From Ophiosphaerella korrae (Eukaryota; Ascomycota; Dothideomycetes; Pleosporales; Phaeosphaeriaceae): a DNA stretch of 37,010 bases. The translations under genes and the position numbers were made by a program. The notes under the pieces are model-generated. The model worked only from the letters and a program-made list of their open reading frames with translations. It made no database searches and was not told where the DNA came from. The stretch spans positions 1 to 37,010 of the forward strand of contig JALNQF010000385.1 of NCBI GenBank assembly GCA_028456385.1, given 5' to 3'. This document shows, one piece after another, positions 22,549 through 32,702 of this stretch; within the stretch, counting starts at the first letter, position 1, and every line of letters begins with the position of its first letter.

Positions 22549-23219
22549 GAGAGCGCGGTCGTGATCCGTCATACGGTTCGTTTTCAAGAGAAGTAGTAGC
22601 GATATAGGCCCGGGAATGATCTAACTGGTCCTGTGTGATGGACCAAAGGTGGGCTTGGCACTGTGGATGCTCGTGACCCCAAAAGCAGCGTCTGAAAACC
22701 TCATAAAACGGAGTCCGAAGTCCTTAAACATAGAGTCACTATAGTATTCATTTGTGAGGATTAGTACACCTATAATTGTGTAGAGTTTTAACAAATAAGC
22801 CCCATCTTCGCTGCAGCTTTGCAACCCCCTTTAAGTGGCTTCGCGCTGAATTATGTGCTCTTAGTCTTTAGAATTTAGAAGTTTCTAGTACAAGACATAT
22901 TCCAGAGCCCTCATTATACAGATGTAGACCTCAGTTCAGACTGCATATGGATCAAGCACGCAAGCAACGACATACTTTGGGTGCTATCAGAGTACCGACC
23001 ATCATTACAGCAGCCATACCGCTGATCAGGACCGTCAAGCAACATGCCTTGGTTGGGTGTACAACGTAGAATGGATTGGTAGGTAAAAAGTCTGCAGTAA
23101 GGTGAAGTGCGCTGTTATCAATAGAGAAGACTTTATACAGCTAGATAGGCCACCCTACTTAATCGCTAGTAATGAACACACAAAGTTTGGTAATATTCCA
23201 TTCTAAAACAAGTGTCAGC
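22549..23219. other. Intergenic, no gene seen
   Basis: About 670 bp follow the ThDP gene. Composition falls to moderately AT-rich. No coding segment with recognisable text was found on either strand; a small minus-strand frame at 22621-22824 has no motif. Confidence 0.5.
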
Positions 23220-24060
23220 AGACATGGGGCTCAGAAGTTCACTCGAAGAGGCACTGTCTCCTTGATTAGTTTCTGAGCACAATTTTCCCCAAAAGCTACG
23301 TTCAGCGGCCCAAATGGAAATCCCTACAAGATTACGGTTGGCAAATGAAATGGATCTTCCAGCCGAAGCTTTAGTCAACATCTTACGGAGCGAGTCCATG
23401 TCTCTAAAGTTAAATGTTCTCGAGTCAATAAGAAAAACGTCCAAAATAGCTTCAGACGTATTACAATTGGGTAGCGACTAGTTGGGAGGCAATATCCCTC
23501 AACCAGTGAAACTTGATATTATAGGCATGGTCAGCAGCTCAAAAATTGACATATTGGAAAAGACGCTAGTAGTAATGGCAGCACAACTTGAGCAAGAAGA
23601 TCTGATTGTCATGAATGATGCGGTTGAGGTTCTTAACGGCCAACGAAGATTGTCTGACACAATTCTACAAGCTATATCAGCACGACTTGAGAACTTAAGT
23701 AAAGGTATTCGGGAGGCTACAGTTCGACTTTACAAAAACCAAGCTATAGTATAACGACTTGAGGGTCAAGATCGAGCTGCCAGACGGGCTGCAGTTGAGG
23801 TACTCAAAGGCTAAAAACACATGTCCGAAACGACCCTATAAATAGTACCACGATTTGAACATCCACAAAGGATGTCAGACGTGCTGTGATCGATGTCCTA
23901 CGAGGTCAACTCAAGGTTCCCAAATCTCAATCTGCCTTGCCCCAAAGAATTGTACAAGCCATAGCAGTACACCTTGAAGACCCAGATTGGGTTGTGAGAC
24001 GGCTCACAGCAGATTGTTTAAGACATCTATTACTATTGCCTTGAGACATTCTTCATAAGT
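23220..24060 (+). pseudogene. HEAT-repeat protein relic
   Basis: Plus-strand translation gives repeated helical text: AEALVNILRSESMSLKLNVL, then AVEVLNGQRRLSDTILQAIS with ARLENLSKGIREATVRL, then RAARRAAVEVLKG, and near 23930-24000 a further unit with AVHLEDPDWVVRR-like character. This is a degenerate series of HEAT-type repeats of the kind found at the C-terminus of fungal STAND proteins. Stops interrupt it at about 23259, 23481, 23754 and 23812, and the frame changes after 23830. The longest open piece is 23482-23754. No nucleotide-binding domain is visible upstream, so it is a fragment. Family assignment rests on pattern reading only. Confidence 0.55.
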
Positions 24061-24409
24061 CTTTGAAGCCTCTATGCAGGACCTGGCTAGAGAGAAGCTT
24101 TAGGGAACCCTTTAGTCGCTATAGCTTGGATCAAACCTTGTGCCTCGACAGTCCAGAAGGCATTACAAGAACTCATTTGCAAAGTCACCAATATCGGTCT
24201 AGCGAAACATTTCGGGAAACGCAGAGTGCGTGTTGTGGGCCAGTTTCTGAAGCTCCAGAATCCTAATTCTCTTATGGTTGCAGTTCGAGAAGGCTGCTTG
24301 CATTGCACCCAAGCAGCCGATGCCGGTCAACCTTCATCGGCTATGAATTATCCGCTGAGTTTGCGCTGTAAAGTGCCTTGCACAATGCTAGTAGCCCTAG
24401 CAATAGAGT
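24061..24409. other. Unassigned relic sequence
   Basis: The sequence between the HEAT relic and the ankyrin relic has short open pieces on the + strand (24063-24266, 24226-24414), none with a recognisable motif. It may be a continuation of the HEAT relic. Confidence 0.3.
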
Positions 24410-24600
24410 GTTGACGCTGTATAGGTTGTAGAGTTAACGTCGGCCTTGCCTGTATCGAGCAGCAGCTTGGTCGTTGCTTCCTGTCGGTACGACGCAGCTA
24501 GCAAGAGTGGCGTTGGTCCTACAGAATCCGTACAGTCAATACCGGCATTATCTGTATTAAGCAGTAGCGTGGCTAACTTAAGGGCTGTGTTATAACATGC
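24410..24600 (-). pseudogene. Ankyrin-repeat relic
   Basis: Minus-strand translation reads GPTPLLLAASYRQEATTKLL followed by LDTGKADVNS, preceded by ATLLLNTDNAGIDC. This is about one and a half ankyrin units with the usual TPLxxAA ... LL ... ADVN skeleton. No start codon, full repeat series or other domain is attached, so it is a fragment. Confidence 0.6.
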
Positions 24601-24749
24601 TACTGTATAGAATAAGCACGTATATTACCAGGCGTAATACAAGACGCAAGCGACGCAAGGCCTACGCGTAGGAGTTATACCCCCAGAAGTCCTTCATTGT
24701 GATTCTGCACGATTAATTATATCAAATGTTACAAAGCCGTAGTAATGAG

Positions 24750-25335
24750 CTATCGTAACAGTAAGGACTTCTGCCTATTCGTGCTATATGACAGCCAGGC
24801 CGAGTCGAGCCCATGCTGCGCGCGGAGTTGGTGGCCGAGGATGGCAGCAGTTACGACAGCATCGTTTCCCGTATTTTGAGTCGGTCCTGTCAGAGTGATG
24901 CCATACAATGTCTGTGCCACACGGGCTAGGCCCGGTGGCTCGTGTGTGCGAAGCCGGACCTTCTCCACCTCCGCCGTGTCGATCCATAGTGTTTGGCCCG
25001 ATCGCCCTAGCTAGAATCGGTCGCTCCAGATGCTGTGGCCGCAGATCAAGCTACAGCTTGGTAGTATTGCCTCTAGCATAGCTAGCTCGCTATGCAGCCT
25101 ATCCTAGGCGGCAATATGCGTTACCTTCTCCGACGGCCCATACGCGAAGCCGTCAGGGTAGCTCCTGTAGTATATCTTATTCTGAACTTCGCCCTATAAA
25201 ACTAGATGGGTTACCTGTACTGTATGTACTATAGTTGACGTATATTCGACAATAACGAACCCAATCCCTAGTAATTTGTTAACCCCGCGATTGTACATTT
25301 CAACGTCGATGATAAGGATACATATATGCTAGCTG
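24750..25335 (-). pseudogene. RNase H-fold / DEDD-like (Gfd2/YDR514C-like) domain relic
   Basis: Minus-strand translation with stops gives ILIIDVEMYNRGVNKLLGIG (about 25315-25255), a DxE-type exonuclease-fold first motif. Then come AMLEAILPSCSLICGHSIW (about 25080-25025) and IDTAEV ... LYGITL ... QNTGNDAVVTAAILGHQL (about 24985-24815). The order DxE, GH, D and an NxGNDA helix matches the RNase H-like C-terminal domain of Gfd2/YDR514C-type fungal proteins. TAG stops fall inside the text (L-stop-GEVQ, AA-stop-DRL, RF-stop-LGRS), as RIP would produce from CAG or TGG. The family name is my reading, without a search. Confidence 0.5.
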
Positions 25336-25599
25336 CTGCGTAGCTGCTCTGTTAGTATGTATACTTGATCTAAGTACTCTTAGGCGTTGGCTATAACCCG
25401 CGCCTCTTGGTTAGTCGGCGTTACTATAGGTTATAGGGTTGATACCTAAGCTAACGACTATACCTAGAGTATAACCTAATGATGCCTATAACCTAAGCAT
25501 AATATAGTATTAGTAACAGTAGTAGCGATATTGTATTGGTTAGTGGGACAATCTACGCGGACTACGAGTAGTGTATACTAATAGCCTGGGATGGGACGC

Positions 25600-25705
25600 T
25601 ATACGCGGTCTTGCGTACTATTTTCTTTGTATCTGCCTTTTTGTGTACGCAGAGGGCTGTTATACTATCTAGGCCTTCTACGTCGATAATGAGGGTGTAT
25701 GCCTA
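25600..25705 (-). pseudogene. Second DxE-type fragment
   Basis: The minus strand carries AYTLIIDVEGLDSITALCVH followed by KKADTKKIVRKTAYSVPSQ before a TAG stop. Its LIIDVE core repeats that of the relic about 370 bp to its left, so this may be the remnant of a second copy or of the N-terminal part of the same gene. It is too short to assign. Confidence 0.3.
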
Positions 25706-26430
25706 CGCAGGGGATACGCGTCTAGGTATTTTACTGAACGCTTCTACTTAGGAAGGGGATAGTAGGCGGCCTAGGATAACAAGCTCACAATACGCCGAAG
25801 TGGTATTACTTATCTAGAGAAGACTAATAATGGGTTTAATAGATATAATAAGTGATGTTTAGATAGAGTTACTTAAGAGGGCTGAAAGCTGAGAGAAGTA
25901 TAGCTATAATTGAGCCTACTCAAGTGGGTAGAAATGTTAGAGAAGAGAGGAAATAACAAAAACTTGTTGTATATTATATATTGCAAACGGGGTACTAAGG
26001 GGACGCACAGTTATCGGGCAGCAAGGCTACAACCGCGAGACGGGAAATAATATAGCGATAGAGATAATTATCTTGCCTAGTCCAAAGAGATATGGATACG
26101 AAGACGTATAGTGTTTTGCCGTATTCCTAATCTATTCACGTACGGGATCTAGGTATGCTGTTCGTAGACTAACCAGGCCGTTTATTAACTAGGTAATACT
26201 ACAAGGGCAATCACAACCAAGAAAAAAAGCATACACTAATAGACGCTACTACTGCCAAAAGCCATAGAAGAGAGCGCTGTACAGTTTCATTTCTACTAAC
26301 GAAAGTAACTTAATTATCTACACTACGTAATCCTTTTAGCATAATAGCGATAATATCAAGACTGGATAGCTGTTATCGTCTAGCTAATTACGATGTGAAG
26401 CCGGATTCGCTCTCAACCGCCCGAGTACTT
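25706..26430. other. Decayed AT-leaning interval
   Basis: No gene is recognised. The text is rich in TA words and stop codons on both strands, with milder RIP character than 1-8770. Palindromic words around CCTAAG/AGGTTATAGG occur in the preceding 25430-25500. The interval probably belongs to the same decayed accessory zone. Confidence 0.4.
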
Positions 26431-26565
26431 CACGCGAGAGAGAGAGAAGAAACTAGGCGAAAACCACCCTAATACACTAATATGTATAAATAGTTTAGCT
26501 AAAGCTACTACTATATTAGGAACATATAAAGAAGTAACTAAATTATTCAAATATTGCAAAGGTCC
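26430..26565 (+). pseudogene. TPR relic (NLR-type)
   Basis: One TPR_12-like unit is readable: EKKLGENHPNTLICINSLAK followed by ATTILGTYKEVTKLF. The codons have become AT-rich (ATA, ACT, TTA), in line with RIP. It resembles the TPR units of the relic at 9560-10943 but is more mutated. No flanking units are open. Confidence 0.65.
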
Positions 26566-26576
26566 CGTAGATGTAC

Positions 26577-26663
26577 AAAACTAGGTAAAGCAAGGGAATC
26601 CCGACTAGGAAAATAAAAGCTCCTTGCATTTGCACCTTGAAAGCGGGATTTTTCGGGAAAGCA
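26577..26663 (+). repeat. Dispersed ~85-bp repeat, copy B
   Basis: This is the partner of 11765-11849, in the same orientation. It lies directly downstream of the TPR relic. Where it differs from copy A it often shows T for C or A for G (CTAGG for CCAGG, GGTAAAG for GGCAAAG, GCAAGG for GCGAGG), so it looks like the RIP-mutated copy. Confidence 0.6.
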
Positions 26664-27379
26664 GGACGTGGATAGCCGCTGGTCAATAATATTTGTACTC
26701 GTAGTTATACTCGATAAATGATAGATACACCAATCACCCTCAAGGATAGCTACCAGCTTTTTGTACCGCCACGCACAATCACAAACGTCATTTGAAAGCG
26801 GCGGCTGTTGCGCCAGTCTTTAATGTATGCAAATTTGCTGTTTCAAGCTCGGCTCAGTGCTGGTGTACATTTCGGTAAATTGCACCGCTGCTAGAGTTAC
26901 CTGAGGCTCAGGGTATCTCGTCCACTTGTGCGTTGGGTTTTGCTCTACTTGATTACAAACAAAGTCATTTGCAACCTTTCCCGCGTATCACAAATCTTAT
27001 ATTAGCTACCCTAAGATGGGTTATTTATGTACAAAAAAGGGCTATAGGAAAATTGACTTCTGCGACGACTAGACTGGTCACGACAATCTTGGCTATTTCT
27101 GGATAGGTACACGCTGCATCGATAACATCGCTCCAGCCACAGTGCCCTACGAAAAGAAGGGTTAATGCCGCCGAAAACGATGGGGGTTGGATGCATTTGG
27201 AAAGATACATCTCCAACAAGATAAAAAACCACAAATGCAAACCATCTCCGACAAGAAGAAAAACACAACATATAACCCTACACTATAAACCCACCTCATA
27301 TCGTATTCATACCTGAACTGAAACCAATACTAACAACCCATTCATTAATCGTTATATCCCATTCCCAAAAAAAAAAAAA
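26664..27379. other. Intergenic, 3' flank of the C6 regulator
   Basis: About 700 bp with no recognisable gene. A minus-strand frame at 27011-27271 has no known motif. The A-run at 27367-27379 sits right after the regulator's stop codon on the opposite strand, in its 3' untranslated region. Confidence 0.5.
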
Positions 27380-30300
27380 TCACTCATGCGCCCCCGGCTC
27401 TTCCCCCAACCCACCATTCCCAAACCCCGCATCCCCAAAATACAACATATCATGCGGCAAATACTCCAAGTCCCACGGCATCATATCCGCGCCGAGCAGC
27501 GACATATCCACGTCCTGCGTATCAATAACCATATCGCCAAACGTATTATCCGACGGCGCAGGAAAAGAGCCGAGGGTCGGGGAAGAAAAGGGATCTTGAT
27601 GGGACTGGACTTGCTGAGAGCTTGGTATGGATGAAGCGCGGGCGAAAGATGTGGGGATGGATAAGGCGGTGCGCGCGTTCGAGGAGGAGGCGGTTGAGAA
27701 GGGGGAGTGAAGGTTGAGGAGGAGGTCGGCGTCGGAGACTAGGACTGGGTCTGGGGTTGCGATGGTGCTGAAGGATTGGTTGGGAGGGGGTGGCATATTT
27801 GTGTGGTTGAATGGGACCACGGGCTGGAAAGTGATGGGTGGGTCTGAGATGAGGGATGCGATAGAGGGCTGACAGCTTGCTAGTGGCGGTCTTGATGGTG
27901 CGGCTTTAGTATCCCGAGGATTGTTGTTGTTATCGGGACTGTACATGACAGCAACGTTTGTCGATGGAGAGTTCATGGTGCCTGTGAGGGACCAACCAAT
28001 GGCTGTTTACGGTTTTAGTATTTACTGATGCAGGGTGGACGAGAGAGACTGACCTTGACTTGGCGGCATTGGAGACCGCTGCCCGTCTTTCCTGAATATC
28101 TTTGTCACGTCATCAGTTGGACTCTGCGCTGTCAAGTATGTTCCCCAACTAAGCTTTCTTCGCCAGCCAGGGCTAGTAAACGATGGCTCCGGCCTAGGTG
28201 CCTCTAAAGCACTTTCCATCTCTTCTGCTGTATACAACAGCGGTTCTGCCACGCCTTTGGCCTTCTGGTCGAGCACTGTCATGATATACTTAACTCCAGC
28301 CCAGTATGTTTCTAATGCTTTCAAGGCACGATAACAAAGCTGGTAGTTCTGGTTTGCAGCAGAAGCCAATAATGTATGTTTTGCAGCTTGCTTTTGCTCG
28401 CGGTCTGAGATACGGCCCTGAAGTTCATTGGTCTCCTGCTCACTCTTCGACCCTGGAGTCGAGGGACGAGATTGTGGTTGCGACGACGCAGAATGTATCG
28501 CTGTTTCATTCAAAAATGCGCATGCAGCTATGTAAATTGGTTGACTGTGCGCATATTAGCCTATCATGGACAAGAACAGAAATATTAGCACCAAAAAAAA
28601 AAAAAAACGACAGTGCGTACCTAGTAAATGGATTGCCCATGCCAGTCTTGGCATCTATAACCTCAGTAAAGGCAAGGATATCTGCCACTGTCTTGGCAGA
28701 AGACATAGACAGTTCTCTACTATTAGTGGATAGTGACTGCGGGGATCCCTCAAATGGTTTGAGCAACGTCGGTTGGTGCAAGAGAACTATCAGGACATGA
28801 AACCAGCAATGCAACAAGAGGAAATTCGTCCCTTGGTTGAATTTGACATAGTGCTGGAAGTTGACTGCGTTAAAATGGAGCCTTGGCGAAAGATTTTGAT
28901 AGATCAAGGTGAGGCGGTCTTCCAAAGACGCAAGCTGTTTTTGAAGGTCTTCGGAAATATCAGTCGTGTCCCGAATTCTATTGATGAGATCGGTTACACG
29001 GCCATAGAGGTGGATTATCCTGATGAGGGCAGGAAACGGCAGTGGCCATCCGCAGACGGGATCAACTTCGTCTAACGAGGGAAAGGATATTTCGATATCC
29101 CGATCGCGTAGAGTCACTGGCCGTCCCGTGCCGGAAGAGATAACACGATCGAGGAAGAAGACAGACCAAAATGTGTCTAAACGCTCACGCTCCGCTGCCC
29201 TCTGTTCTTGCTCTCCAGAATCGCCTTCATGCTCCCGTTTTGATATTGGAGTACGAGCTACGGAGGGTCTCCGGCCGTCACTATCAAACTTGACGGATTT
29301 CGGCGTAGGTCCATCGCGTCCTTCATATCTCAAGCCTTCGAGGGTTTGCATACCAAGATCTTGCGCCATGCGAATTGCTATGCCCAAGTACATCCACAGT
29401 CCGCTGTCGCGACTAGCCCCAAAATCATCGTATGCTAAGAGCAGTGCTGCTTGTACAACAGCAACACTTGGACAAGGAAACGCATCTGGAATGGCTGATT
29501 TCGCTCTTTGGCCAAAGGCTTGGCCGTACTCTGAGGGCTGAACTTTCGCAGCTTCAGCGTCACTGTCTTTGTGTTGTTCACCATTGCCGATTAACATGGG
29601 GTGCGTAGAAAAGCGAGCTGCCAATGCACAGACAGCATCTACGAGGATGGCGTCGACCTGCTTTTCTTCCAGATCACGCATGAAGCGCTCGCGCTGAAGG
29701 AAAGGGAAAGAACAGCCGAGGTGTACGAAGAAGAGCTTGCAGAGATGTGTGATGAGAGGACTTGGGGACATTGTCGAGGCGTCGTATATTGGAATTTCCA
29801 GGGGTGTACGTGCTTCGAGGATAGGTGGCGAGCCTAGTGAAGAGTGGCGGGCTGGGGAGGATTCGACCGCGTGTTCTGTTGTGTTGTTAGTATTGCTGTG
29901 GTTGCGCACGGCTCATGCCTATCTTGAAGCAAGCTTACGATCTGAAGTAGTTTGAGCGCTGCCATGCTGTTTGCCGCGAACCTTGACAACCATCTGCTTG
30001 AAGCCGGGCATGATGGCTGTTGGCCCGAAATATCTAAAATATGGCATCCTATTACGTGTACTGAGGCTAAACACGTCGGTAGTGCTGCCATTGTGTTCGC
30101 GCTTCAATATGCGACTGCTGGTGGCTGAGTCGGAGCGTTGCGACGAAGTTGAGGCCAATGATGGTCGTGTGAGCTGGGGGTCGATCGGCTGTTCGGACTT
30201 CTTTCGAGCTGGCGTGGCCTTGGATTCGTTGGTGGGGGTGCTGTCATCTCCGTAGCCGGCGCAGTCGTGCTTGTTGTTGATACATGTGTGGCAGAGCGGC

Positions 30301-30464
30301 CTTTCACCAGAGCACCGAGTCTTCTTGCGCCGACAAGTCAGACATGCCGAGTTTATCCTTCGCCGCTTGACATAGGGACCGCCTTCATGATTGGTAACAA
30401 AGCGGATAGGTTTGGGCTGGGGGGCGGCAGAATTGGCGGCAGGCGTGGGAGCATTTTGATTCAT
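27380..30464 (-). CDS. Zn2Cys6 fungal-specific transcription factor
   Basis: Four exons (30464-29939, 29875-28621, 28544-28054, 28002-27380) join in phase over introns of 63, 76 and 51 nt to 964 residues. The ATG at 30464 is the first in frame; the frame upstream of it lacks an ATG. The zinc cluster C41-X2-C44-X6-C51-X6-C58-X2-C61-X6-C68 follows a basic KRRRINSA segment and sits in a CLTCRRKKTRC context. The fungal_trans middle region (from about residue 215, LCKLFFVHLGCSFPFLQRERF) is complete. The C-terminus is Ser/Pro/Asn-rich and ends in acidic-hydrophobic text (DVDMSLLGADMMPWDLEYL), a likely activation domain. Its targets are unknown. It is about 7 kb from the RiPP pair across relic DNA, so a pathway role is only possible. 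Confidence 0.92.
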
Positions 30465-31218
30465 GAAAGGCTTGTGGGGAAGACAAGACAGCAGATGGCA
30501 AACATGGGCAGCCTTACTACGAGGCGCGAAGACGTAATTGCAGGGTCTGAAAGCTTGACTCAAGTCTTTTGCGGGGCAAGACGAAGAGCTGGCTGTGCGT
30601 GGATAGGTAGGCAGTGAAGGCTAGATAGGATGGTGGGGCACAGCCAGAATAAGAGTGTGGCAGTGGAGAAGCACACGCATGCGCATGTTGATGCTCATGC
30701 GTGTAGATCCACAGGTTTGGAGACGGAGAGATGACATTGGCGACACCCTTGGTTCGCTTCTCGGCCCATCTGGCTGCTGATTTGACGGGGATGCGGAGAA
30801 GTCTGGCGCTAGTGAGGAGTCACGGTGGGTACTACGCACCAAGACAGTGGTTGCGACAATCCAAGAGACTACTCTTCCTGCCCAGTATCATTCCCATATC
30901 TAGAAGGGATGGATGGGTGTTGGCAGCAAGTCGCGACCTGTGCTGCATCTTAGCCATTAAAATCGAGGCAGGTGGGTGCAATGGTGAGAACAGTACGATG
31001 ATGGACGCATTGAGAGGCACGGGGGGATGTCAGCGAAGATTCTTCATTGCGCCGTCAGCTGTGGCGTGTAATTCGTTTGAATCCAACGAATAATTGCCCT
31101 CTGGAAGCTTAGTCATTGCTAATTCGCGGAGCTCAGCCATTCGCGAATGGGTAGCTGTATGAAGCCACTAGGCCCAACTAGGCAGAGTACTAACTAAAAA
31201 CATTAAACGAGCTTCTCT
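30465..31218. promoter_or_regulatory. Divergent upstream region of C6 regulator and ATP12
   Basis: About 750 bp separate the divergent starts. No gene is recognised; the longer frames (for example 30731-31093 +) have no family text. TTCGCGAATGGG near 31140 contains a short palindrome (TTCGCGAA). It presumably includes both promoters. Confidence 0.45.
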
Positions 31219-32328
31219 ATGGCGCATCTTGGATCGAGTTCACCACTCAACATATCCTCCACAATGAAGTCTCTCCGGCCAGTTCTCTCAGCCCCCCGGC
31301 CCTCCGTACCGCTGAGGGCTTTCCGCCCGCTCTACCAATGCCCATACACAACGGCAGCACGGCCTGCCACAGTGACATCGGCGCCTCCACCTTCAGACGC
31401 GCTGGAAAGAGCGGCGAGGAAAAGGCGACAGGCTGATCTCTTGAAGCAGGCCAAGGATGTTCGCACGGAATCAACGGCCTCGTCTAAACCCAAGACTCTG
31501 CTCAAAAAGCGTTTCTGGAAGGACGTGGTGGTCAAGGAAACCGACGAGGGCCTGCAAGTCTACCTCGATAGCAGGCCTGTGCGAATGGCCAACAAAGAGA
31601 TTCTCACGCTCCCAAAATCGAAGCACCAGCTTGCAACAGCCATTGCGCTCGAGTGGGACCATCTGCTGAGCGCACAACAAGCCCTCAAGACACACTATAT
31701 ACCTATGACGTCGCTCGCCGCTCGTGCTCTGGACATTGAGGCTGCGGATGCCCAAGGGAAGGAGCACGTGAGGAACGATGTCCTGAAGCTGCTCATGCGG
31801 TACCTCCACACAGACACACTGTTGTGCTGGGCGCCTGCGAAAGTCATGAACGACTCACTGCGAGATGGGAAAACACTGCGCGAGGTGCAGATAGAGACAG
31901 CCACGCCAATTATCGCCTACACCACTACACACGTCTGGCCGGGGGTTGAGATCAAGCCAATACTGGAGCCAGACAGCATCATGCCCGTTGCACAGCCCGA
32001 GACGACGCAGCAAGTAATTTATGGGTGGATGTCGAGTCTCCCAGCATTCGAGCTTGCTGGACTGGAACGTGCGGTGCTCGCCACCAAGAGTCTGTTGGTG
32101 GGCGTCCGATTGATCCACGAATGGGGCGATGTGTTTGCGCTCACGCGGAGCAGCACAGCCGACGCGGGCCGCTTCGGCATCGAGGAGGCAGCCGAGGCGT
32201 CGAGTCTGGAGGTCCGGTGGCAGACGGGTCAATGGGGCGAGGTCGAGGACACACACGACGTAGAGAAAGAGGACCTGCGGAGACAGCTCGGAAGCGCCAT
32301 CATCCTGGTTGGCGGGAATGCAGCGTAG
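31219..32328 (+). CDS. Mitochondrial F1-ATPase assembly chaperone ATP12
   Basis: A single exon encodes up to 369 residues; the ATG at 31264 (354 residues, in CACAATGAAG context) is the better start because the protein then opens with a typical mitochondrial presequence (MKSLRPVLSAPRPSVPLRAF). The mature part shows ATP12 text: KRFWKDVVVKETDEGLQVYL, then LDSRPVRMANKEILTLPKSK, then LATAIALEWDHL and YIPMTSLAARALD. An acidic C-terminal segment has EVEDTHDVEKEDLRRQLGSA. ATP12 binds the F1 alpha subunit in the matrix and prevents aggregation before assembly. It is a conserved single-copy gene and marks the start of core-genome sequence. Confidence 0.95.
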   Translation: MAHLGSSSPLNISSTMKSLRPVLSAPRPSVPLRAFRPLYQCPYTTAARPATVTSAPPPSDALERAARKRRQADLLKQAKDVRTESTASSKPKTLLKKRFWKDVVVKETDEGLQVYLDSRPVRMANKEILTLPKSKHQLATAIALEWDHLLSAQQALKTHYIPMTSLAARALDIEAADAQGKEHVRNDVLKLLMRYLHTDTLLCWAPAKVMNDSLRDGKTLREVQIETATPIIAYTTTHVWPGVEIKPILEPDSIMPVAQPETTQQVIYGWMSSLPAFELAGLERAVLATKSLLVGVRLIHEWGDVFALTRSSTADAGRFGIEEAAEASSLEVRWQTGQWGEVEDTHDVEKEDLRRQLGSAIILVGGNAA

Positions 32329-32702
32329 ACAGGCGTCGTTGTGCCGATTATGCACTGCCTATGTAAGCCGAGTGCATTCGCCGTAGCCGCAGACGCTGTA
32401 GATAAAGTAGATAATGCAACGACGGCGCAACAATGGTGCAGGTATGTCAAGCATGTGCGTGATGTCGGAGCTGGCGGAGCGGCGGTGCTGATTGGACCAA
32501 AAGCGCCCCTGACGACAGCACAAAGCCCCGCCGTTGGTGGTGAACAGGCGGGCTGCCAGCATCTGTCTGGGCACAGCAGCGAGCGGCCACTTCACGCCGC
32601 ACACGTCGCACACGGGGTACCGCATCTCTTCCCCCAATCCACTTGTTCCTGGCCTGTACTTCTTGTTCTCGGTTTTGACGTGTTAATATCTCGCCCGCCG
32701 CT
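32329..32702. other. Spacer between ATP12 and the oxysterol-binding protein gene
   Basis: About 370 bp, GC-normal, without a gene. It holds the ATP12 3' end and the promoter of the next gene. Confidence 0.5.

Noticed and set aside
28306..29541. Long plus-strand frames opposite the C6 regulator
   Set aside because: Antisense shadows of a well-supported spliced gene.
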